IMG/VR virus record: IMGVR_UViG_3300033153_009329
Coordinates: 1-39,325 of that record
Reading direction: 5' to 3' (one strand)
DNA from: a virus
Length of the DNA stretch: 39,325 nucleotides
This document shows, one piece after another, positions 1 through 6,726 of the stretch (position 1 is its first letter; each line of letters starts with the position of its first letter). Below the pieces are notes generated by a model that saw nothing but the letters and a program-made list of their open reading frames with translations, made no database searches and was not told the DNA's origin. The translations under genes were made by a program, and so were the position numbers.

Positions 1-503
1 AGCTAAAAAATGATGTTAAAAAAAATCACTGGATGATACTTACTTGGTTGCCGTTTGCAGAGCTAAAAAATGGAAATATTGTTTTCCACCTTCATTATAA
101 AATTCTGCCTTATCTCTTACAATTAAAAGAAAAATTTACGGTTATCTCTATTGATATTTCTATGAAATTAAAATCAGCACATGTGTTTAGATTGTATCAT
201 TTGTTGTCTCAACACAAAAATATAGGTAAATTAACTATCAGTCTTGAAGAACTAAAAAATAAATTGGGAGTGAATGGCTGCCATCAACCATCATACGAAG
301 CTTTTGGGCATATAAAAGACAGAATTTTAAACAAATCTTTAAACGAAATAAACGCAAAAACAGACATTCTCTTTTCTTTCGAAGTTTTAAAAGAAGGACA
401 CAAAGTTGTATCTTTAACTTTCAAAATTCATCACAACAAATCTCACGATCCAGAACGAGCGTACATCGAAGAACATCTGCAAAAACTTAAAAAAATGGTC
501 TAA
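1..503 (+). CDS. rep: Replication initiator Rep, C-terminal part (Rep_3/RepB type)
   Basis: This is the C-terminal part of the plasmid initiator that would bind the origin iterons and open the DNA for host replication. The frame is open from the first bases of the window. The N-terminal part is at 39051-39325; overlapping the identical 13 bases at both window ends joins the two in one frame of about 254 residues, normal for Rep_3 proteins. This part contributes about 163 residues and contains the second winged-helix-like region (for example SAHVFRLYHLLSQHK and LEELKNKLGV), which in this family binds iterons. A methionine at position 33 exists but is internal, not the true start. The tetrapeptide ELKN occurs twice, about 20 residues apart, so the exact join is slightly uncertain. 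Family assignment is from sequence appearance, not a search. Confidence 0.85.
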   Translation, partial: LKNDVKKNHWMILTWLPFAELKNGNIVFHLHYKILPYLLQLKEKFTVISIDISMKLKSAHVFRLYHLLSQHKNIGKLTISLEELKNKLGVNGCHQPSYEAFGHIKDRILNKSLNEINAKTDILFSFEVLKEGHKVVSLTFKIHHNKSHDPERAYIEEHLQKLKKMV

Positions 504-521
504 AAATTCTGAGGATAAATC

Positions 522-758
522 ATGAAACCAAAATTATTCATTACACTACTTTTAATCAGCCCTTTTGTTTACGCTACTAATTATTTTACGCAAACTCAAG
601 CAAATAATTACGCTAAATTTGTTTCGTTTTCTATAGATTATTTTGTTAACACCTCTAAACTTGTGATAACAGCGTATTTCACCATATTTATTATATTATT
701 CCCTTTCATGATTATTATTTTGGCAATAAGGGCATATTTTAGCTTAAAAGACACTTGA
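522..758 (+). CDS. Small exported membrane protein
   Basis: A 78-residue protein with a clear signal peptide: charged start MKPK, hydrophobic core FITLLLISPFV, and a likely cleavage site after YA near residue 19. A polar stretch of about 25 residues follows, then one long membrane segment (residues about 48-70) and a short charged tail ending SLKDT. It should sit in the inner membrane with its middle part in the periplasm. The start has a GAGGA ribosome site. It lies 18 bases downstream of rep and may be co-transcribed with it. I do not recognise the family. Superinfection exclusion or surface change is possible for a small membrane protein beside a phage-plasmid replicon, but that is only inference. 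Confidence 0.65.
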   Translation: MKPKLFITLLLISPFVYATNYFTQTQANNYAKFVSFSIDYFVNTSKLVITAYFTIFIILFPFMIIILAIRAYFSLKDT

Positions 759-783
759 CTTTTATCCCATAGTATATATATTA
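755..783 (+). promoter_or_regulatory. Rightward promoter with TATATA motif
   Basis: TTGACT at 755-760 is followed after 16 bases by TATATT at 777-782. The spacer contains ATAGTATATATA, the reverse of the TACTA/TATATA motif found at the promoters near 1836 and 35380. It overlaps the last codon of the preceding gene and would drive the small ORFs at 840-1208. Read from the sequence; strength and regulation are inferred. Confidence 0.55.
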
Positions 784-839
784 CAATACCATTCACATGA
801 TACTGTGCGAATGTGGGCAGCACAGAAAAGAGAAAAAAC

Positions 840-896
840 ATGTTTGACTCATGGAATAATGAGTATAATAAAAAATCTTTTGAAAAAGAACATTAA
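840..896 (+). CDS. Possible 18-residue ORF
   Basis: A short reading frame starting MFDSWNNEY and ending KEH, preceded by a purine-rich stretch (AAAAGAGAAAAAAC) at ribosome-site distance. It is the first start codon downstream of the 755 promoter and ends one base before the next small frame begins. It may be a leader peptide or simply chance; nothing in it suggests a function. Confidence 0.25.
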   Translation: MFDSWNNEYNKKSFEKEH

Positions 897-897
897 C

Positions 898-963
898 ATG
901 AAGTCAAAATTATTTATTTTACTAAGAGTTTCTAATTATAAGAAGTGGAAAAGTTTAAAATGA
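898..963 (+). CDS. Possible 21-residue leader ORF, coupled to next gene
   Basis: A short frame starting MKSKLFILL and ending KSLK. Its stop overlaps the ATG of the next gene (ATGA at 960-963), the layout of translational coupling. Its start MKSKLFILL resembles the signal-peptide start MKPKLFITLLL of the protein at 522, so it may be a decayed copy of that gene start. Whether it is translated is unknown. Confidence 0.3.
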   Translation: MKSKLFILLRVSNYKKWKSLK

Positions 964-1208
964 AAACAGAAATTTATGAAATCATCCTAAATATCTTAGG
1001 TATTGGTCTGCTTGTTTTACTAAGTCCTTTTATAATCGTCTTAGGAATTATACTTGTAGCCATTTTTTTTCTTCTTTATTCTGTTGTAGAGATTATACCT
1101 TTTTTGTGTTGCGCGTTTATGCTCTTCTGCATTCTTTTGCTCCCTTTTTTAGGAATACTTTTTTTTATTTGGTGTGTATTTTTAATGGCAAAAAGTATAT
1201 TTGGTTGA
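960..1208 (+). CDS. Very hydrophobic small membrane protein
   Basis: An 82-residue protein (if the ATG in the ATGA overlap is used; a GTG at 945 in the same frame would add five residues). After the charged start MKTEIYE nearly the whole chain is hydrophobic. Two long membrane stretches, or three to four short ones, run from about residue 10 to 78, with cysteines in LCCAFMLFCILLL and only a few charged residues, mostly at the two ends. It follows the 755 promoter in a small unit with two tiny ORFs and ends 45 bases before the tRNA. I do not recognise it. Length and hydrophobicity would also suit a holin-like pore, but the lysis genes are elsewhere, so a role in host envelope change is an equally weak guess. 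Confidence 0.6.
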   Translation: MKTEIYEIILNILGIGLLVLLSPFIIVLGIILVAIFFLLYSVVEIIPFLCCAFMLFCILLLPFLGILFFIWCVFLMAKSIFG

Positions 1209-1215
1209 ATAACGC

Positions 1216-1244
1216 TTGACATACTAGCCGCTAGTATATAGACT
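1216..1244 (+). promoter_or_regulatory. Promoter of the tRNA, with palindrome between -35 and -10
   Basis: TTGACA at 1216-1221 is followed after 17 bases by TAGACT at 1239-1244; TATAGA at 1237-1242 is an alternative with a 15-base spacer. A perfect inverted repeat, TACTAG-CCG-CTAGTA, fills the spacer at 1222-1236 and looks like an operator. It lies just upstream of the tRNA and the two ORFs after it, including the YdaS-like regulator. This would allow self-repression, an inference. Confidence 0.6.
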
Positions 1245-1252
1245 GCATTCTA

Positions 1253-1326
<74 letters not shown>

Positions 1327-1342
1327 TTAAAACGAGAAAAAA

Positions 1343-1561
1343 ATGCCCTATAATTCTTACAAAAGACTTTCTCCAAAATTGCAGGAACTTCACGACCTGA
1401 GAGAATCTGTATCCGCAGAAATTTCTTTTCAAAAAGGATTGATTTGTGAAATACGCCCCGAGGAAAAAGTAAAATCTAAAATAAGATTAGCAAAAGCTAA
1501 TGATGCCCTACAACATTTTTTTAATAAGGAAAGACAACATGAAGAAGTTAACGCCAAATGA
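1343..1561 (+). CDS. Hypothetical protein, 72 residues
   Basis: A short, charged, probably helical protein starting MPYNSYKRLSPKLQELHDLR and ending KERQHEEVNAK. No membrane segment and no motif I recognise. It starts 16 bases after the tRNA, behind an AACGAGAAAA stretch, and overlaps the start of the next gene by 23 bases, so the two are likely translated together from the promoter at 1216. Being next to a regulator of the YdaS/Cro type it could act with it, but the sequence does not show that. Confidence 0.55.
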   Translation: MPYNSYKRLSPKLQELHDLRESVSAEISFQKGLICEIRPEEKVKSKIRLAKANDALQHFFNKERQHEEVNAK

Positions 1562-1826
1562 ATCTTTAAAAAAAGCAACAAAAATTGTTGCTGGTGAAAG
1601 GATAGGTTGTTTTACCAAAATGTCACGTCTAATAAAACCATACGTTTCAGATACTTATACAACTGATACGCTCGTAAAAAATATCTCCAAAACAAAAACC
1701 CATCCTCTAAATTTAGGAATAGCTATAGAGTTATTGACTGATGGTAAAGTAAAGATGGAGTCTATTTGTCCTCACATTAATTTCAAAGGATTGTGGAAAG
1801 TTTTAGATAACAGAAAAAATAAATAA
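1539..1826 (+). CDS. YdaS/Cro-like transcriptional regulator candidate
   Basis: A 95-residue protein. The chosen start MKKLTPNESL has an AAGGAAAG ribosome site; an upstream in-frame ATG at 1500 lacks one and lies inside the previous gene. The central part, HPLNLGIAIELLTDGKVKME followed by SICP, resembles the end of the helix-turn-helix of YdaS/Cro-type phage repressors, where a pattern like A-x-x-I-E-x-x-T-x-G-K-V is followed by a Leu/Ile-x-P segment. It is thus the best candidate in the window for the switch protein of the phage-plasmid. It ends 9 bases before the promoter at 1836 and follows the promoter at 1216, both with operator-like repeats, so it may repress one or both. Family call is by motif and moderate; no other repressor or antirepressor was recognised. 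Confidence 0.55.
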   Translation: MKKLTPNESLKKATKIVAGERIGCFTKMSRLIKPYVSDTYTTDTLVKNISKTKTHPLNLGIAIELLTDGKVKMESICPHINFKGLWKVLDNRKNK

Positions 1827-1835
1827 ACATTAGAC

Positions 1836-1887
1836 TTGACAGATTATACTACTATATATATACTACTATATATATACTACTATATAT
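1836..1887 (+). promoter_or_regulatory. Consensus promoter overlaid by three 14-bp repeats
   Basis: TTGACA at 1836-1841 and TATACT at 1859-1864 with a 17-base spacer form a near-consensus sigma-70 promoter. Three tandem copies of TACTACTATATATA (1847-1860, 1861-1874, 1875-1887, the last with one change) cover the -10 region and the start site. They also create TATACT three times, 14 bases apart, though only the middle one has good spacing. The layout suggests cooperative repressor binding. It would drive the early operon from 1911 through yqaJ and recT. An almost identical promoter stands at 35380. Confidence 0.75.
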
Positions 1888-1910
1888 TCCTTAAAAGAAA
1901 GGAAAACATC

Positions 1911-2114
1911 ATGACAAAAAACTCAGATATGCAGGAGAAATTCAAAATTGAACAGATAGCTGAACAGATAGCTGAACAGATAGCTGATGAGCTGGTCGAC
2001 GAGGTCGATTTGCTGCTTCACAAAGTTGAAGATTGTGTTAATCAAATGTCCAAAAGTATTGCCAAAGAAACGGTAATCAAGCTAGCAAAAAAAATGAAGG
2101 AGAAAATATTATGA
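1911..2114 (+). CDS. Small helical protein with IAEQ repeats
   Basis: A 67-residue, highly charged, helix-forming protein starting at the ATG after an AAAGAAAGGAAAAC ribosome site. Residues about 14-26 read EQIAEQIAEQIAD, produced by three exact 12-base DNA repeats at 1950-1985. The rest (ELVDEVDLLLHKVEDCVNQ, then KKMKEKIL) is amphipathic and could form a coiled coil. It is the first gene behind the 1836 promoter and overlaps the next gene by four bases (ATGA). I do not recognise it. Its style matches the protein at 2513, so both may be relatives or partners. Confidence 0.6.
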   Translation: MTKNSDMQEKFKIEQIAEQIAEQIADELVDEVDLLLHKVEDCVNQMSKSIAKETVIKLAKKMKEKIL

Positions 2115-2503
2115 ATGATTTTACCGAAGTAATATTTAAAATATCAGACAAATATGGCAATAAATTTTATGATGATTTGCCAATTGAGGCGCAAGTAATA
2201 TTAATAGACGCATACATAGGAGAAAAAAGAAATAAATCAGATGGATATTTAACATTTGATATTGAAGTTTCAATACCTCCAGGCTTTGGGATGAGAATGA
2301 TTTTTGACATGCAAAGTAATGATGTGCAAACAAACACAACAGCTCTTGACATTTTGCAAAGGGGATTGATGAAGTATACTACAATAAACGTAAGCGAATA
2401 CTACGATGATTTCATCGAATCAACAAAGAAAGACAAAGCAGGCGACCCCGAAGAAGAAGCCTATTTTAACATTGACGAAATAATAGACGGAAAAAGAGGG
2501 TAG
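2111..2503 (+). CDS. Hypothetical protein, 130 residues, acidic C-terminus
   Basis: A soluble 130-residue protein starting MNDFTEVIFKISDKYG. It has a mixed strand/helix appearance with a segment FDIEVSIPPGFGMRMIF near the middle, and a strongly acidic tail (GDPEEEAYFNIDEIIDGKRG). It overlaps the gene before it by ATGA and is followed nine bases later by the next gene, so it sits in one operon running toward the exonuclease and RecT genes. By position it might help recombination or inhibit a host nuclease, but no motif supports this. Family not recognised. Confidence 0.6.
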   Translation: MNDFTEVIFKISDKYGNKFYDDLPIEAQVILIDAYIGEKRNKSDGYLTFDIEVSIPPGFGMRMIFDMQSNDVQTNTTALDILQRGLMKYTTINVSEYYDDFIESTKKDKAGDPEEEAYFNIDEIIDGKRG

Positions 2504-2512
2504 GAGAAAACC

Positions 2513-2824
2513 ATGAAAACAAAATTAGATAAGCACATAGAATTAGATAAGCAGATAGAATTATATAAGCATACAATGGAACAGATTCACAAAGTGGTCT
2601 ATAAGATGATTTATGAGACGGTCTACCAAATCGGCTACCAGCTATCCTACGGGGTGAGAAATCTACTTGATAAGCTAATTAGCTACGAGATAACCTGCAA
2701 ATTAGCCAACCAGGCGGCCGATGATATGGCCGATGATATGGCCAAGAAGATGAGCAAGATTGCCGACCAGATGGTCAAGGAAATTACGGATAAACTACTA
2801 GACCTAGAAGAGGAGAAATCATGA
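2513..2824 (+). CDS. Helical protein with internal repeats, 103 residues
   Basis: A charged, almost wholly helical protein. Its start contains three 18-base DNA repeats (2525-2578) giving LDKHIE, LDKQIE, LYKHTM. Further on, GATGATATGGCC is repeated at 2720-2743 and gives ADDMADDMA. The middle, VYKMIYETVYQIGYQL, is rich in tyrosine and strongly amphipathic. The C-terminal part is likely coiled coil. Ribosome site is TAGGAGAAAAC. It ends in an ATGA overlap with a 30-residue ORF. Unknown function; the repeat-driven growth resembles the protein at 1911. Confidence 0.6.
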   Translation: MKTKLDKHIELDKQIELYKHTMEQIHKVVYKMIYETVYQIGYQLSYGVRNLLDKLISYEITCKLANQAADDMADDMAKKMSKIADQMVKEITDKLLDLEEEKS

Positions 2825-2913
2825 AAATATCACCACAATTACAAAAGCAGACTGCGCATATAATTAATATAGCCAAGGAGATGGTTTATCAGGAGAAAGA
2901 AAATGTTAACTAG
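2821..2913 (+). CDS. Possible 30-residue ORF between early genes
   Basis: A short frame starting MKISPQLQKQTAHIINIAKE and ending KENVN. Its ATG overlaps the stop of the gene before it (ATGA) and its last codons overlap the start of the exonuclease gene, so the chain of overlaps is unbroken. The helical, charged sequence resembles the neighbours at 1911 and 2513 and it may be a shortened relative. Translation would also place ribosomes at the exonuclease start. Confidence 0.4.
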   Translation: MKISPQLQKQTAHIINIAKEMVYQEKENVN

Positions 2914-3799
2914 AGAACAAAAATTGGAGCGTAAAAACGGTATTGGCGGTAGTGACGTTGCAGCAATATTCGGAGAATCTCCTTATAATTCTGCGGCAAC
3001 TATCTGGGACGAAAAAATTAGCCCTGAAGTTACTGAAGATGAAAAAGACCCAGCGCATTATCAAAACATCGGAGGTCTCCTAGAACCAGCAATTTCTGGT
3101 ATTTATGCGCAAAAATATAATGTTTCAGTCGAACGCCCTGAAAAAATGTTCAAGCATCCCAAGTATGATTTTATGACTGCAAATATTGATTATTTGATAA
3201 CTAATAGAAACGCCGCACTAGAATGCAAAAATGTTGGTCAATATTCTAAAATTGGTAATGTAGACGAAAATAATTTCCCGATCCCATATTTATTACAGTG
3301 CGCACATTATCGTATAGTGCTAGACCTTGATTATATTGATATTGCTTATTTAATAGGCGGAAATCAATTCAAATGTCTTCGCTATGTAAAAAACCTGGAA
3401 CTCGAACAACAAATAATTGAAAAGGAACATATCTTTTGGGAACACGTAAAAACAAAAAAACATCCTCCATTAATGGAACTTGAAGACTTAAAACTAAAAG
3501 AAATTAATGCAGGAGCAATTATTGAAGGGAGTGCCTTTGCTAAAGAGCGAGTTGAAGAATTATCTTTAATAAAAGCGCAACTGAAAGAATTAAAAATACA
3601 ACACGACAATTTAAATTTATTATTGGCGCAGGAATTAAATGAGAATAGTAGCATGGTTGATTCTTGCGGAAATAAATTATGTTCGTGGGTTGCCTACGAC
3701 AAAAATAATTTCAAACAAAAAAAATTCAAAGAAGAAAACCCAGAAATTGCGGAAAAATATACCTCAATAATTAAAATTAAATATCTTAAAACTTATTAA
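2903..3799 (+). CDS. YqaJ-family exonuclease
   Basis: A 298-residue nuclease of the YqaJ/lambda-exonuclease type. It should digest one strand at double-strand ends and feed single strands to the RecT protein encoded next. Seen in the sequence: the family start GIGGSDVAAIFGESPY (residues 13-28), a glutamate in LLEPAISGIY (E61), an aspartate in ANIDYL (D96) and the catalytic E-C-K triad part (E107, K109). The C-terminal third is helical (LIKAQLKELKIQHDNL). Length is normal for the family. The ribosome site AGGAGAAAGAAA precedes the ATG and lies inside the small ORF before it. Pairing with recT 13 bases downstream is the usual phage arrangement and supports both calls. It would help replicate, circularise or recombine phage DNA. 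Confidence 0.93.
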   Translation: MLTREQKLERKNGIGGSDVAAIFGESPYNSAATIWDEKISPEVTEDEKDPAHYQNIGGLLEPAISGIYAQKYNVSVERPEKMFKHPKYDFMTANIDYLITNRNAALECKNVGQYSKIGNVDENNFPIPYLLQCAHYRIVLDLDYIDIAYLIGGNQFKCLRYVKNLELEQQIIEKEHIFWEHVKTKKHPPLMELEDLKLKEINAGAIIEGSAFAKERVEELSLIKAQLKELKIQHDNLNLLLAQELNENSSMVDSCGNKLCSWVAYDKNNFKQKKFKEENPEIAEKYTSIIKIKYLKTY

Positions 3800-3812
3800 A
3801 GGAGAAATAATC

Positions 3813-4706
3813 ATGGCATCACAATTAGATTTATTAATTAATCAAAAATTAGATTCTTCATTTTTATCAACAGAAGTGCAAAAAGCATTGCCGAGCACTT
3901 TGCAATCAGAACGCTTCATTAGAACGTTAAAATCTGCAATAAAAAATGACCAAAAATTAAAAGAATGTCATCCAGATTCTTTCAGATCAGCAGTGATGGA
4001 ATGCGCGCAACTTGGTTTAGACCCCAACCCAAAATTAGGAAAAGTAAGTCTCATTCCTAGAAAAAACTTTAAAAAGAACATAACAGAGGTCTCTGTAGAG
4101 ATAGGTTTTAAAGGTTTTATAGAACTTGCAGATCGCTCAAACAAAGGAATATGTCACGGAGTAGTAAAAGAAAACGATTCTTTTAATTTTCAACTCGGCA
4201 CTGACCAATTCTTAAATCACATTCCAAATTTAAGAGGTGAAAGAGGTAAAACTTTCGCATATTGGGCGGTCGGAATATGGGGTAATAATAAAAAATTAAT
4301 TGTAATAATGTCGATTGATGAAGTTAATTCTATTAGAAATAATTCAGATAACTACAAATCAGCAATAAAATTTAATACAGTAGAAAAAAGCGTTTGGCAT
4401 AAATATCCAGACGAAATGGGAATAAAAACTGTAATTAAAAGACTGTGTAAATATTTACCTCTTAATACAGAAATACAATCAGCAATAGCCAATGTAGAAG
4501 AAAAAGCAGTTTTTGACGGAGAATATTCTAACGAATTAGAGCCAGAAGAAAAAACTATTACGCAAGAAACTACTGAATCTATAGACGAAGAAACGGGAGA
4601 AATAACGTTGCAGGAAGATGAATGGGAAGAGGCGGTTGTAGTAACAGCCCCGCCGTTAATGAACACTGAATCTGCACTAAACGAACTTAAGAAGGCAATA
4701 AAATGA
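3813..4706 (+). CDS. recT: RecT-family single-strand annealing protein
   Basis: A 297-residue RecT-type recombinase that anneals complementary single strands made by the exonuclease. Family features seen: AVMECAQLGLDPNPKLGKVS (residues about 61-80) followed by LIPRKN, then VSVEIGFKGFIELADRS, and the later VWHKYPDEMGIKTVIKRLCK. The last 70 residues are acidic and low in complexity (EEKTITQETTESIDEETGEI), as in many phage RecT proteins. Ribosome site AAAGGAGAAATAATC. The gene overlaps the next by four bases (ATGA). With the YqaJ nuclease upstream it forms a two-gene Red-like system, which would also act on the long direct repeats of this genome. Confidence 0.95.
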   Translation: MASQLDLLINQKLDSSFLSTEVQKALPSTLQSERFIRTLKSAIKNDQKLKECHPDSFRSAVMECAQLGLDPNPKLGKVSLIPRKNFKKNITEVSVEIGFKGFIELADRSNKGICHGVVKENDSFNFQLGTDQFLNHIPNLRGERGKTFAYWAVGIWGNNKKLIVIMSIDEVNSIRNNSDNYKSAIKFNTVEKSVWHKYPDEMGIKTVIKRLCKYLPLNTEIQSAIANVEEKAVFDGEYSNELEPEEKTITQETTESIDEETGEITLQEDEWEEAVVVTAPPLMNTESALNELKKAIK

Positions 4707-5134
4707 TTGAATATAAATTTAGTGACTATGGGTTTTTTTATACCTTCATGGACACCCCCCCAGAGTTTTTTTACGATGGCTACAAGAAAGAGATTTTTTT
4801 TACAAAGGCTACTAACGATGCACTCCACCTTTATATAAGCCTACGTCGTATAAACAGCACTATTGACAAAGCACGCACTGACCTTTTGCAAAAAACTGCT
4901 TTATGCTACTTAAATGATGATGAACGATGTAAATTAGTTGATTATGAGCAAAAAGAGTTAGAGTTGAGGTTGTATTTAACAAAAGACGAAGAAGATATTT
5001 TTTGTTGCGCAGGTGTAGACACTTACTTCGACGGTGCTAAGCAGTATGTGCTTTTACGAATGCATGTAGATGAAGCATACAAATTAGCAGAGTTAAAAAG
5101 CTACTGTGGAAAAAAGGAGAAAACAAATGATTAA
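4703..5134 (+). CDS. Unknown protein, first of three tandem paralogues
   Basis: A 143-residue soluble protein starting MIEYKFSDYGF. The next two genes start MIKYRLSDYDF and MIKYRLSDYNF and share further blocks, such as LRLYLTKDEEDIF here against LRLYLSTTEGELF in the second, and KQYVLLRM against EQYVLLYM. So this is the first member of a tandem family. It overlaps recT by ATGA and the second copy by eight bases. A few aromatic-rich stretches and cysteines (FCCAGV, CYLNDDERC) are present, but no known motif. Function unknown; by position it belongs to the early recombination operon. Confidence 0.65.
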   Translation: MIEYKFSDYGFFYTFMDTPPEFFYDGYKKEIFFTKATNDALHLYISLRRINSTIDKARTDLLQKTALCYLNDDERCKLVDYEQKELELRLYLTKDEEDIFCCAGVDTYFDGAKQYVLLRMHVDEAYKLAELKSYCGKKEKTND

Positions 5135-5639
5135 ATACAGATTAAGTGATTACGATTTTTCGTGTGTCATAGGCAATGTAGAGCCTGAGTTTACTTACAA
5201 AAATAATTATTGTGGGTCGTTTACAGACCATACAGATATTATAATCAACTTAAGTATAAGCTTGCTGCGTGTAAACTACGATCGTGAGGAAGCCAAGCAC
5301 GAACTTTTATTAAATGTTGTTGCGTGTGAATTAGAAGACTACGGTGAAAACATAGAACTGAGGTTGTATTTATCAACAACTGAAGGTGAGCTTTTTAGCA
5401 AAAAAGGAATAGTAATCTCACATGAAGGAGACGAGCAATATGTACTTTTGTACATGTACTCACGAGAACGTTTAGTGGAGCTAATAGGTAATTGCAAGCT
5501 AGAAGAAAAAGAAAAGAGCGAAAGTAAAGGCAAAGAAGCCGTTAGAGAGGTTTTTAAAGAAAGGGTTAACTACCTACAGAAGCTGCTTGCAGAGCTTGCA
5601 GATGATTTTTTAATCCCTCCTAACGGAGAAAGTAAGTGA
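5127..5639 (+). CDS. Unknown protein, second tandem paralogue with helical tail
   Basis: A 170-residue protein; the ATG at 5127 follows an AAAAGGAGAAAACA ribosome site and aligns with the starts of its paralogues, so it is chosen over an earlier in-frame ATG at 5106. The first 120 residues match the gene at 4703 in blocks (start MIKYRLSDYDF, then LSISLLRVN, ELRLYLSTTEG, EQYVLLYMYS). It then has an extra charged helical tail, KEAVREVFKERVNYLQKLLA, ending FLIPPNGESK. It overlaps both neighbours. Function unknown. Confidence 0.65.
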   Translation: MIKYRLSDYDFSCVIGNVEPEFTYKNNYCGSFTDHTDIIINLSISLLRVNYDREEAKHELLLNVVACELEDYGENIELRLYLSTTEGELFSKKGIVISHEGDEQYVLLYMYSRERLVELIGNCKLEEKEKSESKGKEAVREVFKERVNYLQKLLAELADDFLIPPNGESK

Positions 5640-5994
5640 TTAAATACAGATTAAGTGATTACAATTTTTCAGTTGGCGTTGACTTTCGTCAAAATATATG
5701 TGATTCAGACTGGAACGAACAAAACAAAGCTAGAATTTTTTTATATATGTCTAAGGAAGAAGCTTCAGTTTTAACTGCTTCTAATATATCTGTGTACACA
5801 AATATATTAGGTCATGACCTTTGTTTTTTTGTGCCTTTATATTTTGACGGTTCCATGCTGTTAAAAAGTTCATGGGTTTTTGTAAAAAAGAAGACCATGA
5901 AAAACCAAAAGACTCGCTTGAAGTTCAACGCTGGTTAGAATTTGCGCAGGAAATCATCAATAATTTAAGTGACTTCTATAAAAGTAAAAAATAA
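5636..5994 (+). CDS. Third tandem paralogue, with -1 frameshift site
   Basis: Starts at a GTG (MIKYRLSDYNF), with DNA almost identical to the start of the second paralogue. The middle block of the family is missing. The zero frame ends at 5938 after 100 residues, but from 5890 the -1 frame reads a natural-looking charged helical tail (EDHEKPKDSLEVQRWLEFAQ, then EIINNLSDFYKSKK) ending at 5994. That tail resembles in style and position the helical tail of the second paralogue. The zero-frame text after 5890 (MKNQKTRLKFNAG) looks like read-out. Exactly at the switch is A AAA AAG (5884-5890), in the phase used by the dnaX-type -1 slippery site. So this is either a programmed frameshift giving about 119 residues, or a recent frameshift mutation. 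Function unknown. Confidence 0.5.
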
Positions 5995-6060
5995 TTTGTA
6001 ATCCTGAATTTACGCAATGTAATATAAATCTCCGTTTAATATAATTATAAGGAGTACAAA

Positions 6061-6726
6061 ATGTTTACAGTAAATGCAATAGATACATCAACAGTTAAAA
6101 AATTAGAAATATTAATGCAATCTTTAATAATGATTGATAAAACACGAATCATTGATGTTTTATGTGACCTGCGTTGTAAACTTCAGTACATTAAAAATTT
6201 ACCTTCTTTAGATGATATTATTAACAGCGTAAATTTGCATGGAGTTTCTTTTTCGATATCTTATGACAATAAAGGAGAAGTTCTTGTTAAAACCCAAAAC
6301 AATAATATTGTTTGCCATTACTTTTTAACAAATATTTATGAAACTTATACTATTAGATTTCTAAAATGGGAAGAGATTTGGTATAAAAATAAAGACAAAT
6401 TAGAAGCAATTAATAGCATTATTAAAGATATTCTTCCTAAAAGTGATATTTTAAGCTTTACAAGTTTACCCTCAAACAATTTACTAAAAGCACTTTTTTG
6501 TGATTTAGAAAAAAACACATGCTGGGGCTCTTCATTTTTAACAATGCACGATTATTTTAAATATAATTTAAATTCAAAAGTGTTGGCTCGTGATTCAGCT
6601 TTTCACCAAGCTTTTGTTTTTGTCTGTAAAAAAACCAATCAACCAATACCCACAGGATTATTTAAATATAATTATTCATATCCAGGAGAAAAAACTAATG
6701 AGAGAAATCACAGCACAACACCTTAA
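6061..6726 (+). CDS. Hypothetical protein, 221 residues
   Basis: A soluble protein starting MFTVNAIDTSTVKKLEILMQ after an AAGGAG ribosome site. It comes after a 66-base gap with weak promoter-like AT-rich sequence (TTGTAA at 5996 and TATAAT at 6038). Mixed helix and strand, with several aromatic residues (RFLKWEEIWYKNKDK) and a few cysteines (CDLEKNTCWG); no motif recognised. It ends inside the next gene (29-base overlap), so the two are co-translated. It opens a block of genes (6061-8429) with no recognised families and marked AT richness. Confidence 0.6.
   Translation: MFTVNAIDTSTVKKLEILMQSLIMIDKTRIIDVLCDLRCKLQYIKNLPSLDDIINSVNLHGVSFSISYDNKGEVLVKTQNNNIVCHYFLTNIYETYTIRFLKWEEIWYKNKDKLEAINSIIKDILPKSDILSFTSLPSNNLLKALFCDLEKNTCWGSSFLTMHDYFKYNLNSKVLARDSAFHQAFVFVCKKTNQPIPTGLFKYNYSYPGEKTNERNHSTTP

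Noticed and set aside
4352-4828. 158-residue minus-strand frame inside recT
   Set aside because: Antisense of a clear RecT gene; Ser/Val-rich text mirrors the acidic tail of RecT. No ribosome site.
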